NCBI RefSeq assembly: GCF_000971295.1
Contig: NZ_LANJ01000046.1
Span: forward strand, 1 to 64,000
Direction of reading: 5' to 3'
From: Devosia epidermidihirudinis
GTDB taxonomy: Bacteria; Pseudomonadota; Alphaproteobacteria; Rhizobiales; Devosiaceae
Length of the DNA stretch: 64,000 bases
The position numbers and the translations under genes are program-made. How positions within the stretch are numbered: the stretch's first letter is position 1; each line of letters opens with the position of its first letter. Below the pieces are notes generated by a model, which was given only the letters and a program-made list of their open reading frames with translations, did not search any database and was not told where the DNA came from. Positions 46,900-54,971 of this stretch are shown here, one piece after another.

Positions 46900-46927
46900 G
46901 CCCCAGCGCTTTGACCCGTGCTGGGGC
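46900..46927 (+). terminator. Hairpin after the DUF4139 gene
   Basis: GCCCCAGC (46900-46907) pairs perfectly with GCTGGGGC (46920-46927), loop 12 bases, 11 bases after the stop codon. There is no T-run, so it may be a weak terminator or an RNA-stabilising stem. Confidence 0.45.
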
Positions 46928-47001
46928 TGCTTCGGCCTTGGTCGTGCCCCAAAAGGGTGTACCTCTTTGCCCGCACAGGATCGGTGTTGAGGTGATTTGA
47001 C

Positions 47002-47769
47002 TTGAAGCGCGTTGTGGCCCTGCTGGCCTTTTCGGTGGTGCTCTTTGGCGGCGTGGCTCATGCGGCCGACAGCGAGTTTTGCGAGAAGCTCGCCTATGGC
47101 GACACGCCCTATGTCGTCTGTACCCCGCCGCTCGACAATGCGGGTCTGCGCCTGTTCTGGAAAGACAGTGACGGTCACCCCTATCGCCGTTTCAGCGCCG
47201 TAGCCGAAGCACTGGCGCAAGAGGGCGAGACGCTGGTTTTTGCCTTCAACGCTGGCATGTATTTCGAGAACTTTGCCCCCATGGGGCTCTATGTCGAAGA
47301 CGGCTCGACCAGGGTGCAGCTGAACACCCATCAGAAAGATGGTCCCGCCTCATCGGTGCCCAATTTCTACAAGGCGCCCAATGGCGTATTCTATCTGAGC
47401 GGGCAGGGCCCGGGGCTAGTGACCACCCAAGCCTTTGCTGATGCCGCGCCTGAAGCCGTCTACGCAACCCAGTCAGGTCCCATGCTGGTCATTGATGGCG
47501 CGGTGCATCCCGCCTTCATCAAGGGGTCTTCGGACCGCAAGCGGCGCACCGGTATCGGGCTTTGCGCCGATGGAAAGGTCGAGATCGCCATCAGCGACAG
47601 CCCGGTGAGTTTTTACGACTTCGCGCTGTTCTTCAAAGACCGTCTAGGCTGCCCCAATGCGCTCTTCCTCGACGGTGGCCGTGGCGCAGGCATCTATAGC
47701 CCGCAGCTGGGCCGCAACGACATATCCTGGCACGGCGGCTTCGGCCCAATCATTGGCCTCGTCCGCTAG
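47002..47769 (+). CDS. Secreted phosphodiester glycosidase-domain protein (NAGPA/DUF2233 family)
   Basis: 255 aa from TTG 47002, with GAGGTGA upstream. A Sec signal (1-21, ending GGVAHAAD) is followed by a domain like the mammalian uncovering enzyme, which cleaves N-acetylglucosamine-1-phosphodiesters. Seen: FAFNAGMYFENFAPMGLYV, GPMLVIDGAVHPAF, RRTGIGLCADGKVEIAISD and the LFLDGGRGAGIYSP motif, as in the family. Mature cysteines (Cys36, 45 and others) could form disulfides. Bacterial substrates of this family are largely unknown; cell-envelope glycans are plausible. Confidence 0.87.
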   Translation: MKRVVALLAFSVVLFGGVAHAADSEFCEKLAYGDTPYVVCTPPLDNAGLRLFWKDSDGHPYRRFSAVAEALAQEGETLVFAFNAGMYFENFAPMGLYVEDGSTRVQLNTHQKDGPASSVPNFYKAPNGVFYLSGQGPGLVTTQAFADAAPEAVYATQSGPMLVIDGAVHPAFIKGSSDRKRRTGIGLCADGKVEIAISDSPVSFYDFALFFKDRLGCPNALFLDGGRGAGIYSPQLGRNDISWHGGFGPIIGLVR

Positions 47770-47804
47770 GCGGCACGTCGATGAATGCTGTGATGGTGGA
47801 GGGT

Positions 47805-47878
47805 TGGAGCGGGTGAAGGGAATCGAACCCTCGTCATCAGCTTGGGAAGCTGCTTCTCTACCATTGAGATACACCCGC
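47805..47878 (-). tRNA. tRNA-Gly (anticodon CCC), CCA encoded
   Basis: On the minus strand the sequence folds into a cloverleaf. The acceptor stem is GCGGGTG with CACCCGC, the D arm is TCTCAATGGTAGAGA, and the anticodon loop TTCCCAA carries CCC at 34-36. The T arm has TTCGATT, with a discriminator T and CCA in the DNA. It reads GGG codons. The remainder of the 304-base gap 47770-48073 contains no supported gene. Confidence 0.95.
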
Positions 47879-48073
47879 GTGCCGCAATCGGATGCCGTAA
47901 AACCATTGCAACGTCAATAGGAAGCTTTGATTTGGCCCATCCTGTCCCGCGTTCGGTAGCACTTGGGCACAGACTTAGGGCGCATATCGGGCGCAGATTA
48001 GCCCAGAAAACTGCATGCGTTTCGGCGATGGGAAGAAGACATCCCGGCGTGGTGAGGTCAGCAATAGCTGCGG

Positions 48074-48289
48074 TCAAAGCGTGCGATAGGCTTCCCGGTC
48101 CGCTTCGCCATGCCATTCATTGAATGCACCAAACTGGTCCTCGGAGGGAGGCATCTCTGCCTTGCTCAGAATGACCGTGTCGCCCCGTATCGCATAGGCC
48201 ACGGTATCGCCTTTTCTGAGTGACAACGCGCTCAGAACAGCCCGCGGTATCGTCGTCCGCGCTCGGGTCGTGATCGTGCTGGTGATCAT
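48074..48289 (-). CDS. AbrB/MazE-like (PrlF/SpoVT fold) small DNA-binding protein
   Basis: 71 aa from ATG 48289 (the preceding GTG codon is also usable), after AAGGAAGG. The swapped-hairpin domain is recognisable in ITSTITTRARTTIPRAVLSA and LRKGDTVAYAIRGDTVILSK. The C-terminal 22 residues (EDQFGAFNEWHGEADREAY) resemble the toxin-contacting tail of PrlF/MazE antitoxins. No toxin gene (YhaV, MazF or PIN type) is seen on either side, so it is an orphan antitoxin-like or free regulator. Confidence 0.82.
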   Translation of the reverse strand: MITSTITTRARTTIPRAVLSALSLRKGDTVAYAIRGDTVILSKAEMPPSEDQFGAFNEWHGEADREAYRTL

Positions 48290-48345
48290 CACGCCTTCCT
48301 TTTCAGGAGCCAAGCAACGCTCTCCGACATGGCCTCTCCCCAGCG

Positions 48346-49458
48346 CTAGGCGGGGAAAGGCTTGAAGTGTTTGGAGAGCTTGAGGGTCTGGGCCTGGTAG
48401 TTTGAGCCCAGCGCCGAGCCATAGAGCCGGTCCGGCGCTTCGGCCAGCGTCTCATAGATCAGCCGGCCAATGGTCTGCTGGTGGCCGAGCAGGAAGGGCA
48501 CTTCGCGGCTGCGCACTTCGAGAACGGCGCGGCTGCCCGTGCCGCCGGCCGAGGAATGGCCAAAGCCGGGATCGAAAAAGCCAGCATAATGCACGCGGAA
48601 TTCGCCTACCAGCGGATCGAACGGCACCATTTCGGCGGCGTGGGTCGGCGGCACATGCACCGCCTCGTCGCTGACCAGAATGTAGAACTCGTCGGGATCA
48701 AGGATCAGCTCTTCGCGGCCGCGATTGTAGAGCGGGTCCCAGAAATCGAGCACGTCCAGCGCACCCTTTTTGTCGACGTCGACAACCGCCGTATGGCGGC
48801 GCGAGCGGAACCCGATCAGGCCATCACGGCCTGCGCCCTTGAGGTCGATGGAGAGCGCAACGCCCTCGCCAACCGGAATGCTGCCGTCAAACACCAGCGT
48901 GTCGCGCTCGTGCAGCGCCTTGTGTTCGGCAATGTTCAGCCTTGTATCGCCGGAGCGGAACCGCATCTGGCTGAGGCGGGAGCCGGTCCGCGCGAGAATG
49001 GGGAAGGTGCGGGGGCTAACTTCGAGATAGAGCGGGCCGTGATAACCGGCTGGCATCTGATCGAACCCACGCGCGCGATCACCGATCACGCGGGTAAAAA
49101 CGTCGAGGCGCCCCGTCGAGCTTTTGGGATTGGCGGAGGCGCTGACTTCAGGCGGCAGCGCCAGGCTTTCCTGCAGCGGCACGAGGTAGACGCAGCCGCG
49201 CTCCAGCACGGCGCCCTTCGTCAGGTCGATCTCGTGCAGCTTCAGAGCTTCGATGCGTTCGGCCACCGAATGGCTGGGGCCGGGCAGAAAACTCGAGCGC
49301 ACGCGATAGGCCACATCGCCCAGACGCAGGTCGAGGCTGGCGGGCTGAACCTGATCGATATCGAATGGCCGCGATGTCATGATCGCGCCCTGGCTTGCCA
49401 GCAGTTCGATCAGCCGTGCGGGGAAGACGCCCTGCGGCCAGGTCTGTTGCTTGTCCAT
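48346..49458 (-). CDS. dcd: 2'-deoxycytidine 5'-triphosphate deaminase, double-domain type
   Basis: 370 aa from ATG 49458 with AAAGGAATAT upstream. About twice the length of ordinary Dcd because two dUTPase-like jelly-roll domains are joined; this form is normal in alphaproteobacteria. Domain 1 contains QPASLDLRLGDVAYRVRSSF and SSTGRLDVFTRVIGDRARG; domain 2 contains HTAVVDVDKKGALD, DEFYILVSDEAVHVPP and HYAGFFDPGFGHS. The enzyme converts dCTP to dUTP, feeding dTMP synthesis. It is divergent from the metZ riboswitch leader. Confidence 0.93.
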   Translation of the reverse strand: MDKQQTWPQGVFPARLIELLASQGAIMTSRPFDIDQVQPASLDLRLGDVAYRVRSSFLPGPSHSVAERIEALKLHEIDLTKGAVLERGCVYLVPLQESLALPPEVSASANPKSSTGRLDVFTRVIGDRARGFDQMPAGYHGPLYLEVSPRTFPILARTGSRLSQMRFRSGDTRLNIAEHKALHERDTLVFDGSIPVGEGVALSIDLKGAGRDGLIGFRSRRHTAVVDVDKKGALDVLDFWDPLYNRGREELILDPDEFYILVSDEAVHVPPTHAAEMVPFDPLVGEFRVHYAGFFDPGFGHSSAGGTGSRAVLEVRSREVPFLLGHQQTIGRLIYETLAEAPDRLYGSALGSNYQAQTLKLSKHFKPFPA

Positions 49459-49540
49459 GCTTTCGATATTCCTTTGGCTCGTGCCGATCCCTAGCAAACC
49501 CTTGTAATTGACGCCAACGCCCAATTGCCTTTAGATCACA

Positions 49541-49603
49541 TTCCAGTGGTGATTTGGCCGGTCGGTTGCAGCCACTTAAAACAAATTGCTAAAGACCGTT
49601 TGA
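49541..49603 (+). promoter_or_regulatory. SAM-II riboswitch aptamer (metA RNA class) in the metZ leader
   Basis: The sequence matches the alphaproteobacterial SAM-II consensus as I know it. P1 is AGTGG (49545-49549) with CCACT (49572-49576), enclosing GATTTGGCCGGTCGG and TTGCAG. The AAACAAATTGCTAAAGACCG segment follows, and CGGTC (49559-49563) pairs with GACCG (49594-49598) to form the H-type pseudoknot that encloses S-adenosylmethionine. It lies immediately before a terminator and metZ, so high SAM should turn metZ off. Confidence 0.92.
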
Positions 49604-49633
49604 ACCGGCCGCCGTATGCGTGCCGGTTTTTTT
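49603..49633 (+). terminator. Riboswitch-linked intrinsic terminator before metZ
   Basis: AACCGGC (49603-49609) pairs with GCCGGTT (49622-49628), followed by a run of seven T (49627-49633). Its 5' arm ACCGGCC (49604-49610) is also an exact complement of GGCCGGT (49556-49562) in the aptamer, giving a possible antiterminator when SAM is absent. Confidence 0.85.
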
Positions 49634-49649
49634 GTTTGAAGGCGTGATA

Positions 49650-50858
49650 ATGTCCAAGGCGAACAATCCCCTCAATGATCCGGCGCGCCGGTCCCCCGAA
49701 ACCCAATTGGTTCACGGCGGCACCCAGCGCACGGCGTTTAACGAGACCAGCGACGCGCTGTTTCTCAACTCCGGCTACAGCTATCCCAGCTCGGACCACG
49801 CCGAAAAGCTGTTCATGGGAGAGATCCCGGGCGCCCACAATTATTCCCGCTTTGCCAATCCCACCGTCGACGTGTTTCAGGAGCGCATGGCGCTGCTCGA
49901 AGGCGCCGAGGCCGCACGCGGCTTCGCCAGCGGCATGGCCGCCGTCACCAATGCGGTGATGAGCCAGGTCAAGGCCGGCGATCATATCGTCGCCAGCCGC
50001 GCGCTGTTCGGCGGTTGTCGGTATGTGGTTGAGGACTTCATGCCGCGTTGGGGCGTCTCGACGACGCTGGTCGATGGCCGCGACCCCGAGAACTTCGCCC
50101 GCGCCATGCAGCCCAACACCAGATTGGTGTTCATCGAAACGCCAACCAATCCGACGCTGGAGCTGGTCGATATCAAGGCCGTGGCCGATATCGCCCACGC
50201 CCATGGCGCTGTGCTGGTTGTCGATAACGTGTTTGCCACAGCCCTCTGGCAGAAGCCGCTGGAGCTGGGCGCCGACCTCGTCACCTATTCGGCCACCAAG
50301 CATATTGACGGTCAGGGCAGGGTGCTGGGCGGCGTCGTACTGGGCTCCAAAAAGCTCATCGAGGGCGATGTGCACACCCTGCTGCGTCAGACCGGCGCGA
50401 CGCTCAGCGCCTTCAACGCCTGGGTGTTGATGAAGGGGCTCGAGACCTTCCCGCTGCGCGTGCGCCAGATGACCGACAGCGCCGCCAAGATCGTCGCGGC
50501 GCTCGATGGGCATGCCAAGATCGGCCGCGTGGTCTATCCGCACCTCAAGAGCCATCCGCAATATGATCTGGCCAAGCGCCAGATGCAGACGGGCTCGACC
50601 CTGATTGCGCTGGATGTGGAGGGCGGGCAGGAAGCCGCGTTCAAGCTGTGCGATTCATTGTCGGTGATCCTGATCTCCAACAATCTGGGCGACGCCCGCT
50701 CGCTGATCACTCATCCACGCACCACCACCCACCAGCGCCTCACCGAAGAGGTGCGTCTGGAAACCGGCGTCACGCCGGGTCTGGTGCGGCTGTCGGTTGG
50801 TCTGGAAGCCAGCGACGACCTGATCGCCGATCTGCTCTATGGGTTGGATCAGATCTAG
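49650..50858 (+). CDS. metZ: O-succinylhomoserine sulfhydrylase
   Basis: 402 aa from ATG 49650 with GAAGGCG upstream. Cys/Met-metabolism PLP enzyme that makes homocysteine from O-succinylhomoserine and sulfide, the direct sulfhydrylation route to methionine. Key parts: SGYSYPSSDHAEKLF, YSRFANPTVDVFQERMALLE (20 residues), GFASGMAAVT, FIETPTNPTLE, DNVFATA and Lys217 in YSATKHIDGQGR. The KHIDGQGR form separates MetZ from MetB/MetC, which usually have KYINGH-like sequences. Controlled by the SAM-II riboswitch and terminator in its leader. Confidence 0.94.
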   Translation: MSKANNPLNDPARRSPETQLVHGGTQRTAFNETSDALFLNSGYSYPSSDHAEKLFMGEIPGAHNYSRFANPTVDVFQERMALLEGAEAARGFASGMAAVTNAVMSQVKAGDHIVASRALFGGCRYVVEDFMPRWGVSTTLVDGRDPENFARAMQPNTRLVFIETPTNPTLELVDIKAVADIAHAHGAVLVVDNVFATALWQKPLELGADLVTYSATKHIDGQGRVLGGVVLGSKKLIEGDVHTLLRQTGATLSAFNAWVLMKGLETFPLRVRQMTDSAAKIVAALDGHAKIGRVVYPHLKSHPQYDLAKRQMQTGSTLIALDVEGGQEAAFKLCDSLSVILISNNLGDARSLITHPRTTTHQRLTEEVRLETGVTPGLVRLSVGLEASDDLIADLLYGLDQI

Positions 50859-50873
50859 GAAGCCACGGCTCCC

Positions 50874-50900
50874 TTACCTCTCCCTTCGGGGGAGAGGTAA
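50874..50900 (+). terminator. Hairpin after metZ
   Basis: A perfect 11-bp stem, TTACCTCTCCC (50874-50884) with GGGAGAGGTAA (50890-50900), loop TTCGG, 15 bases after the metZ stop. It has no T-run but likely serves as a terminator; the sequence also resembles common intergenic repeats. Confidence 0.6.
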
Positions 50901-50906
50901 AGTGGC

Positions 50907-50997
50907 CTCGTGGTTCGACAGGCTCACCATGAGGTCTACTGAATATGCACGATTATGAAGTAGACCTCATCCTGAGCCAGTCGAAGGATGAGGGCGT
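50907..50997. repeat. Intergenic palindromic repeat, AGACCTCATCCTGA family
   Basis: GGTTCGACAGGCTCACCATG plus AGGTCTACT, then AGTAGACCTCATCCTGAGCC plus AGTCGAAGGATGAGG, form an approximately 90-base imperfect palindrome. It is the second copy of the family at 2632-2718, with arms in the opposite order. It is directly upstream of the next gene and may influence its expression. Confidence 0.78.
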
Positions 50998-51015
50998 GCC
51001 CCGGTGCTGCCATTG

Positions 51016-51837
51016 ATGAAATCAACGCGAGCCCTGTCGCTCCTGCTCATTGGGCTGGGCGCGCTTGTCTATGCTGCCATCGCCCAGCCATTGCCCTATC
51101 ACGTCGATCCCAGCGCGCGCGAAATCCTGCCGGCGACCAATGCCGTGCCGGCCATCCGCTTTCTCACCTCCTCCGATTTTCCGCCCTTCAACTTTCGCGA
51201 TAGCGGCGGCGAATTGATCGGCTTCAATATCGATCTGGCCAAACGCATCTGTTCCGAGGTCAATGTCGCCTGCACCATTCAGGCTTGGCCTTGGGATCAG
51301 GCAGCCAATGCGCTGGCCGACAACCAGGGCGATGCACTGATCGCCGGGCTAGAAATGTCGCCCGACAATGGCGCGCTGTTTGATTTTTCTGCGACCTATC
51401 TCGAACTGCCCGGCCGCTTCGTGACCCGCGCCGCCGATACCGCCGCCTTCGATCCAACCAAGCTGGCAGGAAAGACCGTTGCCGTGCGCAAGGGCAGCGC
51501 GCATGAAGCGTTTTTGAAGCGCTACATTCCCCGCGCCAAGCTTTCCGAATTTGCCAATGAGGTTGAAGCCCTGGCCGCAGTCCAATCCAGCGCTGCCGAC
51601 CTGTTCTTTGGCGACGCCATGCGCGCCTCGTTCTGGCTCAACGAAAATCTCGATTGCTGTGCCTTTGCTGGCGACGCCTATTTCCGGCCGACCCAGTTTG
51701 GCGAGGGTCTCGCCATCGCCGTGCCTGCCGGCGCCGACCCCGTCCGCCACGCCATCGACTGGGCGCTGGTGCGCCTGAAAAACAATGGCACGCTGGACGA
51801 GTTGTACCTGCGCTGGTTCCCGGTTGGGTTTTATTAG
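51016..51837 (+). CDS. Amino-acid-type ABC transporter substrate-binding protein (family 3)
   Basis: 273 aa from ATG 51016 (GTG 51004 is an alternative; neither has a good ribosome site). An N-terminal hydrophobic segment (ALSLLLIGLGALVYAAIA) is a signal peptide or anchor; no clear AXA site, so membrane tethering is possible. The fold is that of polar amino acid binding proteins: FLTSSDFPPFNFRDSGGELI, GFNIDLAKRICSEVNV and VRKGSAHEAFLKRYIP. No permease or ATPase gene adjoins, so it is an orphan that must use a transporter elsewhere or act as a sensor. Confidence 0.85.
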   Translation: MKSTRALSLLLIGLGALVYAAIAQPLPYHVDPSAREILPATNAVPAIRFLTSSDFPPFNFRDSGGELIGFNIDLAKRICSEVNVACTIQAWPWDQAANALADNQGDALIAGLEMSPDNGALFDFSATYLELPGRFVTRAADTAAFDPTKLAGKTVAVRKGSAHEAFLKRYIPRAKLSEFANEVEALAAVQSSAADLFFGDAMRASFWLNENLDCCAFAGDAYFRPTQFGEGLAIAVPAGADPVRHAIDWALVRLKNNGTLDELYLRWFPVGFY

Positions 51838-51992
51838 GGCAGGGCCCACACATCACCTCAAACAAACACCGCGCTGCCCTCGGATCAGGTCCGAGGGCAG
51901 CGCGGTGGGTGGGGATCTGGCGAAGTCAGTCTCACCTAACGGAGGCCTTTACACCGAGATTTCGGCGTTCGCAGCGTCTGCCCCCGTCACTG

Positions 51993-52073
51993 CGTCATTC
52001 CCGCGAAAGCGGGAATCTCCCTTCCCTATGCAACAAAGCATAAGGGGGATTCCCGCTTTCGCGGGAATGACGT
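51993..52073. repeat. Intergenic palindromic repeat, TCATTCCCGCGAAAGCGGGA family
   Basis: CGTCATTCCCGCGAAAGCGG (with GAATC after it) is mirrored by GATTCCCGCTTTCGCGGG (with AATGACG after it), an 81-base nearly perfect palindrome. The same family occurs between argF and hslO. It fills most of the gap between two convergent genes (51838-52099), which otherwise holds nothing recognisable. Confidence 0.85.
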
Positions 52074-52099
52074 CGCGGGTGATATGAAGTCCACGCACT

Positions 52100-52513
52100 C
52101 TACCCCGGCAAGCGCCGGTTGCGTGCCCGCGCAGCCACTTCAATTGCAGCCGTCGTCAGGCGATCAAGGTCCAGCTTATCGCGCAGCAATTCGAGGAAGC
52201 GCAGTTCTTCCTGCTCCAAAAACAGATCGACTGCGGTGACTTCGACCGACACGGCATAAGCGGTGTCCTGCAATTTTGCCGGCAGGGCGGCAATCGCGTC
52301 GTCCACCACATGATCAAGCCCGTTGGGCTGGTTGAGCTTGTCGGCGCATTCATTAGCGACGGCGGCAAAGCGCGATCTGTCAAAGCCCTCAAACACCGGC
52401 ATCCGCTCGATCAGAGCCTGAATGCGGGTCAGTTCCTTGTCGGTCATCGTCGTGTCGGACGATGCGGCAACCAGCATCAGATGGATCAGCGCGTCATGGG
52501 CAGAAAGGGTCAT
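52100..52513 (-). CDS. TerB-like (tellurite resistance TerB family) protein
   Basis: 137 aa from ATG 52513 with CGGAAGC upstream. All-helical small acidic protein: HDALIHLMLVAASSD, MTDKELTRIQALIERMP, and the C-terminal FLEQEELRFLELLRDKLDLD. The spaced acidic residues (Ser-Asp-Thr-Thr-Met-Thr-Asp and DLFLEQEE) match the metal-binding pattern of TerB domains. Single-gene TerB-like proteins of proteobacteria are of unknown role and need not confer tellurite resistance. Divergent from lysK across 134 bases. Confidence 0.8.
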   Translation of the reverse strand: MTLSAHDALIHLMLVAASSDTTMTDKELTRIQALIERMPVFEGFDRSRFAAVANECADKLNQPNGLDHVVDDAIAALPAKLQDTAYAVSVEVTAVDLFLEQEELRFLELLRDKLDLDRLTTAAIEVAARARNRRLPG

Positions 52514-52647
52514 GGCAGCTTCCGAAAAGAGGACGTATCGCAACACATAGGTACGCTCACAGCGCTTGCCTAGCATTGCCAGCGTTGACGACGCGGCTCA
52601 GCAATGCAACACACCACCTCTCTGCCCCTCTTGGAAGGTCATAACCC

Positions 52648-54261
52648 TTGTCGTCCGCCCATTTGCCTCAGCTCGATCCTGCGTTTTTTGACGCTGCCCA
52701 AACCGCCCGCGCCTGGCCGTTTGAGGAAGCCCGAAAACTGGTGAAACGGCTTGAGAAATCGGGCAAGGGCGAAGCCCTGTTCGAGACCGGCTATGGCCCC
52801 TCGGGCCTGCCCCATATTGGTACCTTCGGCGAAGTCGCCCGCACCACCATGGTGCGCACGGCATTCCGCCTTTTGACCCGCGACGAGATTCCGACCCGGT
52901 TGCTCTGCTTCTCGGACGATCTCGACGGCATGCGCAAGATTCCGGACAACGTGCCCTCCAAGGAGGCCATGGAACCGCATTTGCAAAAGCCGCTGACGTC
53001 GGTGCCCGATCCCTGGACCAATGAATATCCAAGCTTTGGCGACCACAACAATGCCATGCTGCGCCGGTTCCTCGACACCTTCGGGTTCGACTACGAGTTC
53101 GCCAGCGCCACCGAATATTATCGCTCGGGCAAGTTCGACGCCGTGCTGCTGCGCGCCGCCGAGCGCTATGATGACATCATGAAGGTCATGCTGCCAACGC
53201 TGGGTGCCGAGCGTCAGGCAACCTACTCGCCTTTCCTGCCGATCTCCCCGATTTCGGGCCGCGTGCTCTACGTGCCAATGAAGGAAGTCAACGCCAAGGA
53301 CGGCACGATTACCTTCACCGACGAAGACGGTCGCGACACCACGGTGCCGGTCACGGGTGGCCATGTGAAGCTGCAGTGGAAGCCCGACTTCGGCATGCGC
53401 TGGGCTGCGCTCGGCGTCGATTTCGAAATGTTCGGCAAGGATCACCAGACCAATGCGCCGATCTACGACAAGATCTGCGAAATCCTCGGTGGTACGGCCC
53501 CTGAGCACTATGTCTATGAGCTGTTCCTCGACAGCGAAGGCCAGAAGATCTCCAAGTCCAAGGGCAATGGCCTGACGATTGACGAGTGGCTGACCTATGC
53601 GAGCAATGACAGCCTGGGCCTCTACATGTTCCAGAAGCCGCGTACGGCCAAGCGGCTGCACTTCGATGTCATCCCGCGCGCCGTCGATGAGTACTACGCT
53701 TTTGTCGCGGCCTATCAGGGCCAGGACATTGCTGCGCGTCTGGAAAACCCGGCCTTCCACGTCCACTACGGCACCGTGCCAAACCCCGAAGTGCCGCTGA
53801 GCTTTGCGCTGCTGCTCAATCTGGTGGCAACGGCCAATGCCGAAGACACCAAGGTGATGTGGGGCTTTATCTCGCGTTACCTCAAGGGCGCAACGGCCGA
53901 GACCCATCCGGAGATCGACCGTCTGGCGGGCTATGCGGTTCGGTACTTCAACGACAAGGTCAAGCCGGCAAAGACCTATCGCGCGCCGACCGAGCAGGAA
54001 CGCGCGGCGCTGCAGGATCTTTACGATCAGCTGGCCGACTACGAAGGCTCCACCGATGGTGGTGCGTTGCAGGATCTGGTTTATGCCATCGGCAATGCCC
54101 ACAAGTTCGAGCCGCTGCGGGACTGGTTCAAGGCGATCTACCAGGTGCTGCTGGGCGACGATCAGGGCCCACGCTTCGGCTCGTTTATCGCGCTGTTCGG
54201 CGTCGCAGAGACGCGCAAACTGATAGAAGATGCGCTAGCCGGTAAGATGCTGAAAGCCTGA
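52648..54261 (+). CDS. lysK: Lysine--tRNA ligase, class I
   Basis: 537 aa from TTG 52648, with AAGG nine bases upstream. The class I type, shared with archaea and many alphaproteobacteria, and unrelated in fold to bacterial LysS. HIGH-like motif [11 protein letters not shown] with His56 to Thr59, and KMSKS-like KISKS at 300-304. Also [20 protein letters not shown] (20 residues). The C-terminal helical domain binds the anticodon. No class II lysS is in the window, so it is probably the sole cellular enzyme (inference). It is followed by a hairpin with T-rich tail. Confidence 0.95.
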   Translation: MSSAHLPQLDPAFFDAAQTARAWPFEEARKLVKRLEKSGKGEALFETGYGPSGLPHIGTFGEVARTTMVRTAFRLLTRDEIPTRLLCFSDDLDGMRKIPDNVPSKEAMEPHLQKPLTSVPDPWTNEYPSFGDHNNAMLRRFLDTFGFDYEFASATEYYRSGKFDAVLLRAAERYDDIMKVMLPTLGAERQATYSPFLPISPISGRVLYVPMKEVNAKDGTITFTDEDGRDTTVPVTGGHVKLQWKPDFGMRWAALGVDFEMFGKDHQTNAPIYDKICEILGGTAPEHYVYELFLDSEGQKISKSKGNGLTIDEWLTYASNDSLGLYMFQKPRTAKRLHFDVIPRAVDEYYAFVAAYQGQDIAARLENPAFHVHYGTVPNPEVPLSFALLLNLVATANAEDTKVMWGFISRYLKGATAETHPEIDRLAGYAVRYFNDKVKPAKTYRAPTEQERAALQDLYDQLADYEGSTDGGALQDLVYAIGNAHKFEPLRDWFKAIYQVLLGDDQGPRFGSFIALFGVAETRKLIEDALAGKMLKA

Positions 54262-54306
54262 ATAATGCGAGTGCGGGCTGAGACAGTCCTCGCGCAGGAA
54301 TAATCC

Positions 54307-54383
54307 ACACCCTCGGGTTCACCCCGGGGGTGTTTTGTTTTTGGCCAAGTGAAGAGCCCTCGGGTCAGGCCCGAGGGTGACGA
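54307..54383. repeat. GTCACCCTCGGG-family repeat acting as the lysK terminator
   Basis: ACACCCTCGGG pairs with CCCGGGGGTGT (54307-54332) and is followed by TTTGTTTTT, an intrinsic terminator 45 bases after lysK. The second arm, CCCTCGGGTCAGGCCCGAGG then GTGACGACTG, completes the repeat found at 29456-29537. The repeat appears to have been recruited as a terminator. Confidence 0.7.
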
Positions 54384-54477
54384 CTGCGGGATTGGAGTGC
54401 GGACCCGCGCAGTGGCCAAGGGTAGACTCCGAAACGCGGCTCTCCAACATCCCCATCACAAAGACCAACCCCATCCC

Positions 54478-54515
54478 GGATCGTCACCCTCGGGCGTGAC
54501 CCGAGGGCGTTTTGG
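54478..54515. repeat. GTCACCCTCGGG-family repeat, single arm
   Basis: GATCGTCACCCTCGGGCGTG followed by ACCCGAGGGCGTTTTGGGG. The inner CCCTCGGG/CCCGAGGG hairpin with TTTT suits termination of the minus-strand-facing acetyltransferase region or the plus strand. It lies 13 bases from the end of the acetyltransferase gene. Confidence 0.7.
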
Positions 54516-54527
54516 GGAGGCCGCAGC

Positions 54528-54971
54528 TCAAAGTTGCTTCCTAAAATACACAACCCGCTGAGTTTCCTCGAAGCCAAGCGCCTCATGCATCTGATGGCTT
54601 TGCGTGTTGTTGATGTCTGCGTCGGACGCCAGTTGCGTGTAGCCTCGCTGGCGCACCCAATCGGCCACGGCATCGACCAGCTTCCCGGCAATCCCCGTAC
54701 GCCGATGCTCAGGCACCACGTAAATCCCCTCAAGGAACCCCACGGGCGAGGTATCGCAGCCGTTTACGAAGTCGTGGCGGATGCTGGCCTCGGCAAATCC
54801 GATGGCGGCGCCAGCCGTGTCGCGGGCGATCAACGTCAGGGTGTCTCCCGGTGCCGCAAGGTAGTCGGCGATGTCGGCGACGTGCTCGGCGATGTCATGA
54901 CTGGGCCACAGGGCTTGGCGCATAGCGGCCCAATCCGTCGCGTCCGCTGGAGAGGCCGTCGCGATGATCAT
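54528..54971 (-). CDS. GNAT acetyltransferase, AAC(6')-type aminoglycoside 6'-N-acetyltransferase-like
   Basis: 147 aa from ATG 54971. The sequence resembles chromosomal Acinetobacter AAC(6') enzymes beyond the general GNAT fold: EASIRHDFVNG, TSPVGFLEGIYVVPEHRR, LASDADINNTQSHQMHEALG (20 residues) and the ending VVYFRKQL. The acetyl-CoA loop is RRTGIAGKL. Such enzymes acetylate the 6' amino group of aminoglycosides, but natural substrates may differ. Its start overlaps the end of the S24 repressor gene (ATGA), so both are co-expressed and perhaps damage- or stress-regulated. Confidence 0.87.
   Translation of the reverse strand: MIIATASPADATDWAAMRQALWPSHDIAEHVADIADYLAAPGDTLTLIARDTAGAAIGFAEASIRHDFVNGCDTSPVGFLEGIYVVPEHRRTGIAGKLVDAVADWVRQRGYTQLASDADINNTQSHQMHEALGFEETQRVVYFRKQL

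Noticed and set aside
47766..48116. 116-codon minus-strand frame over the tRNA-Gly gene as a toxin candidate
   Set aside because: It reads straight through the tRNA, and the tRNA-derived part explains its only motif-like segment; no ribosome site or toxin features.
52100..52513. Tellurite resistance operon
   Set aside because: Only a single TerB-like gene is present; no terC, terD, terZ or related genes lie nearby.
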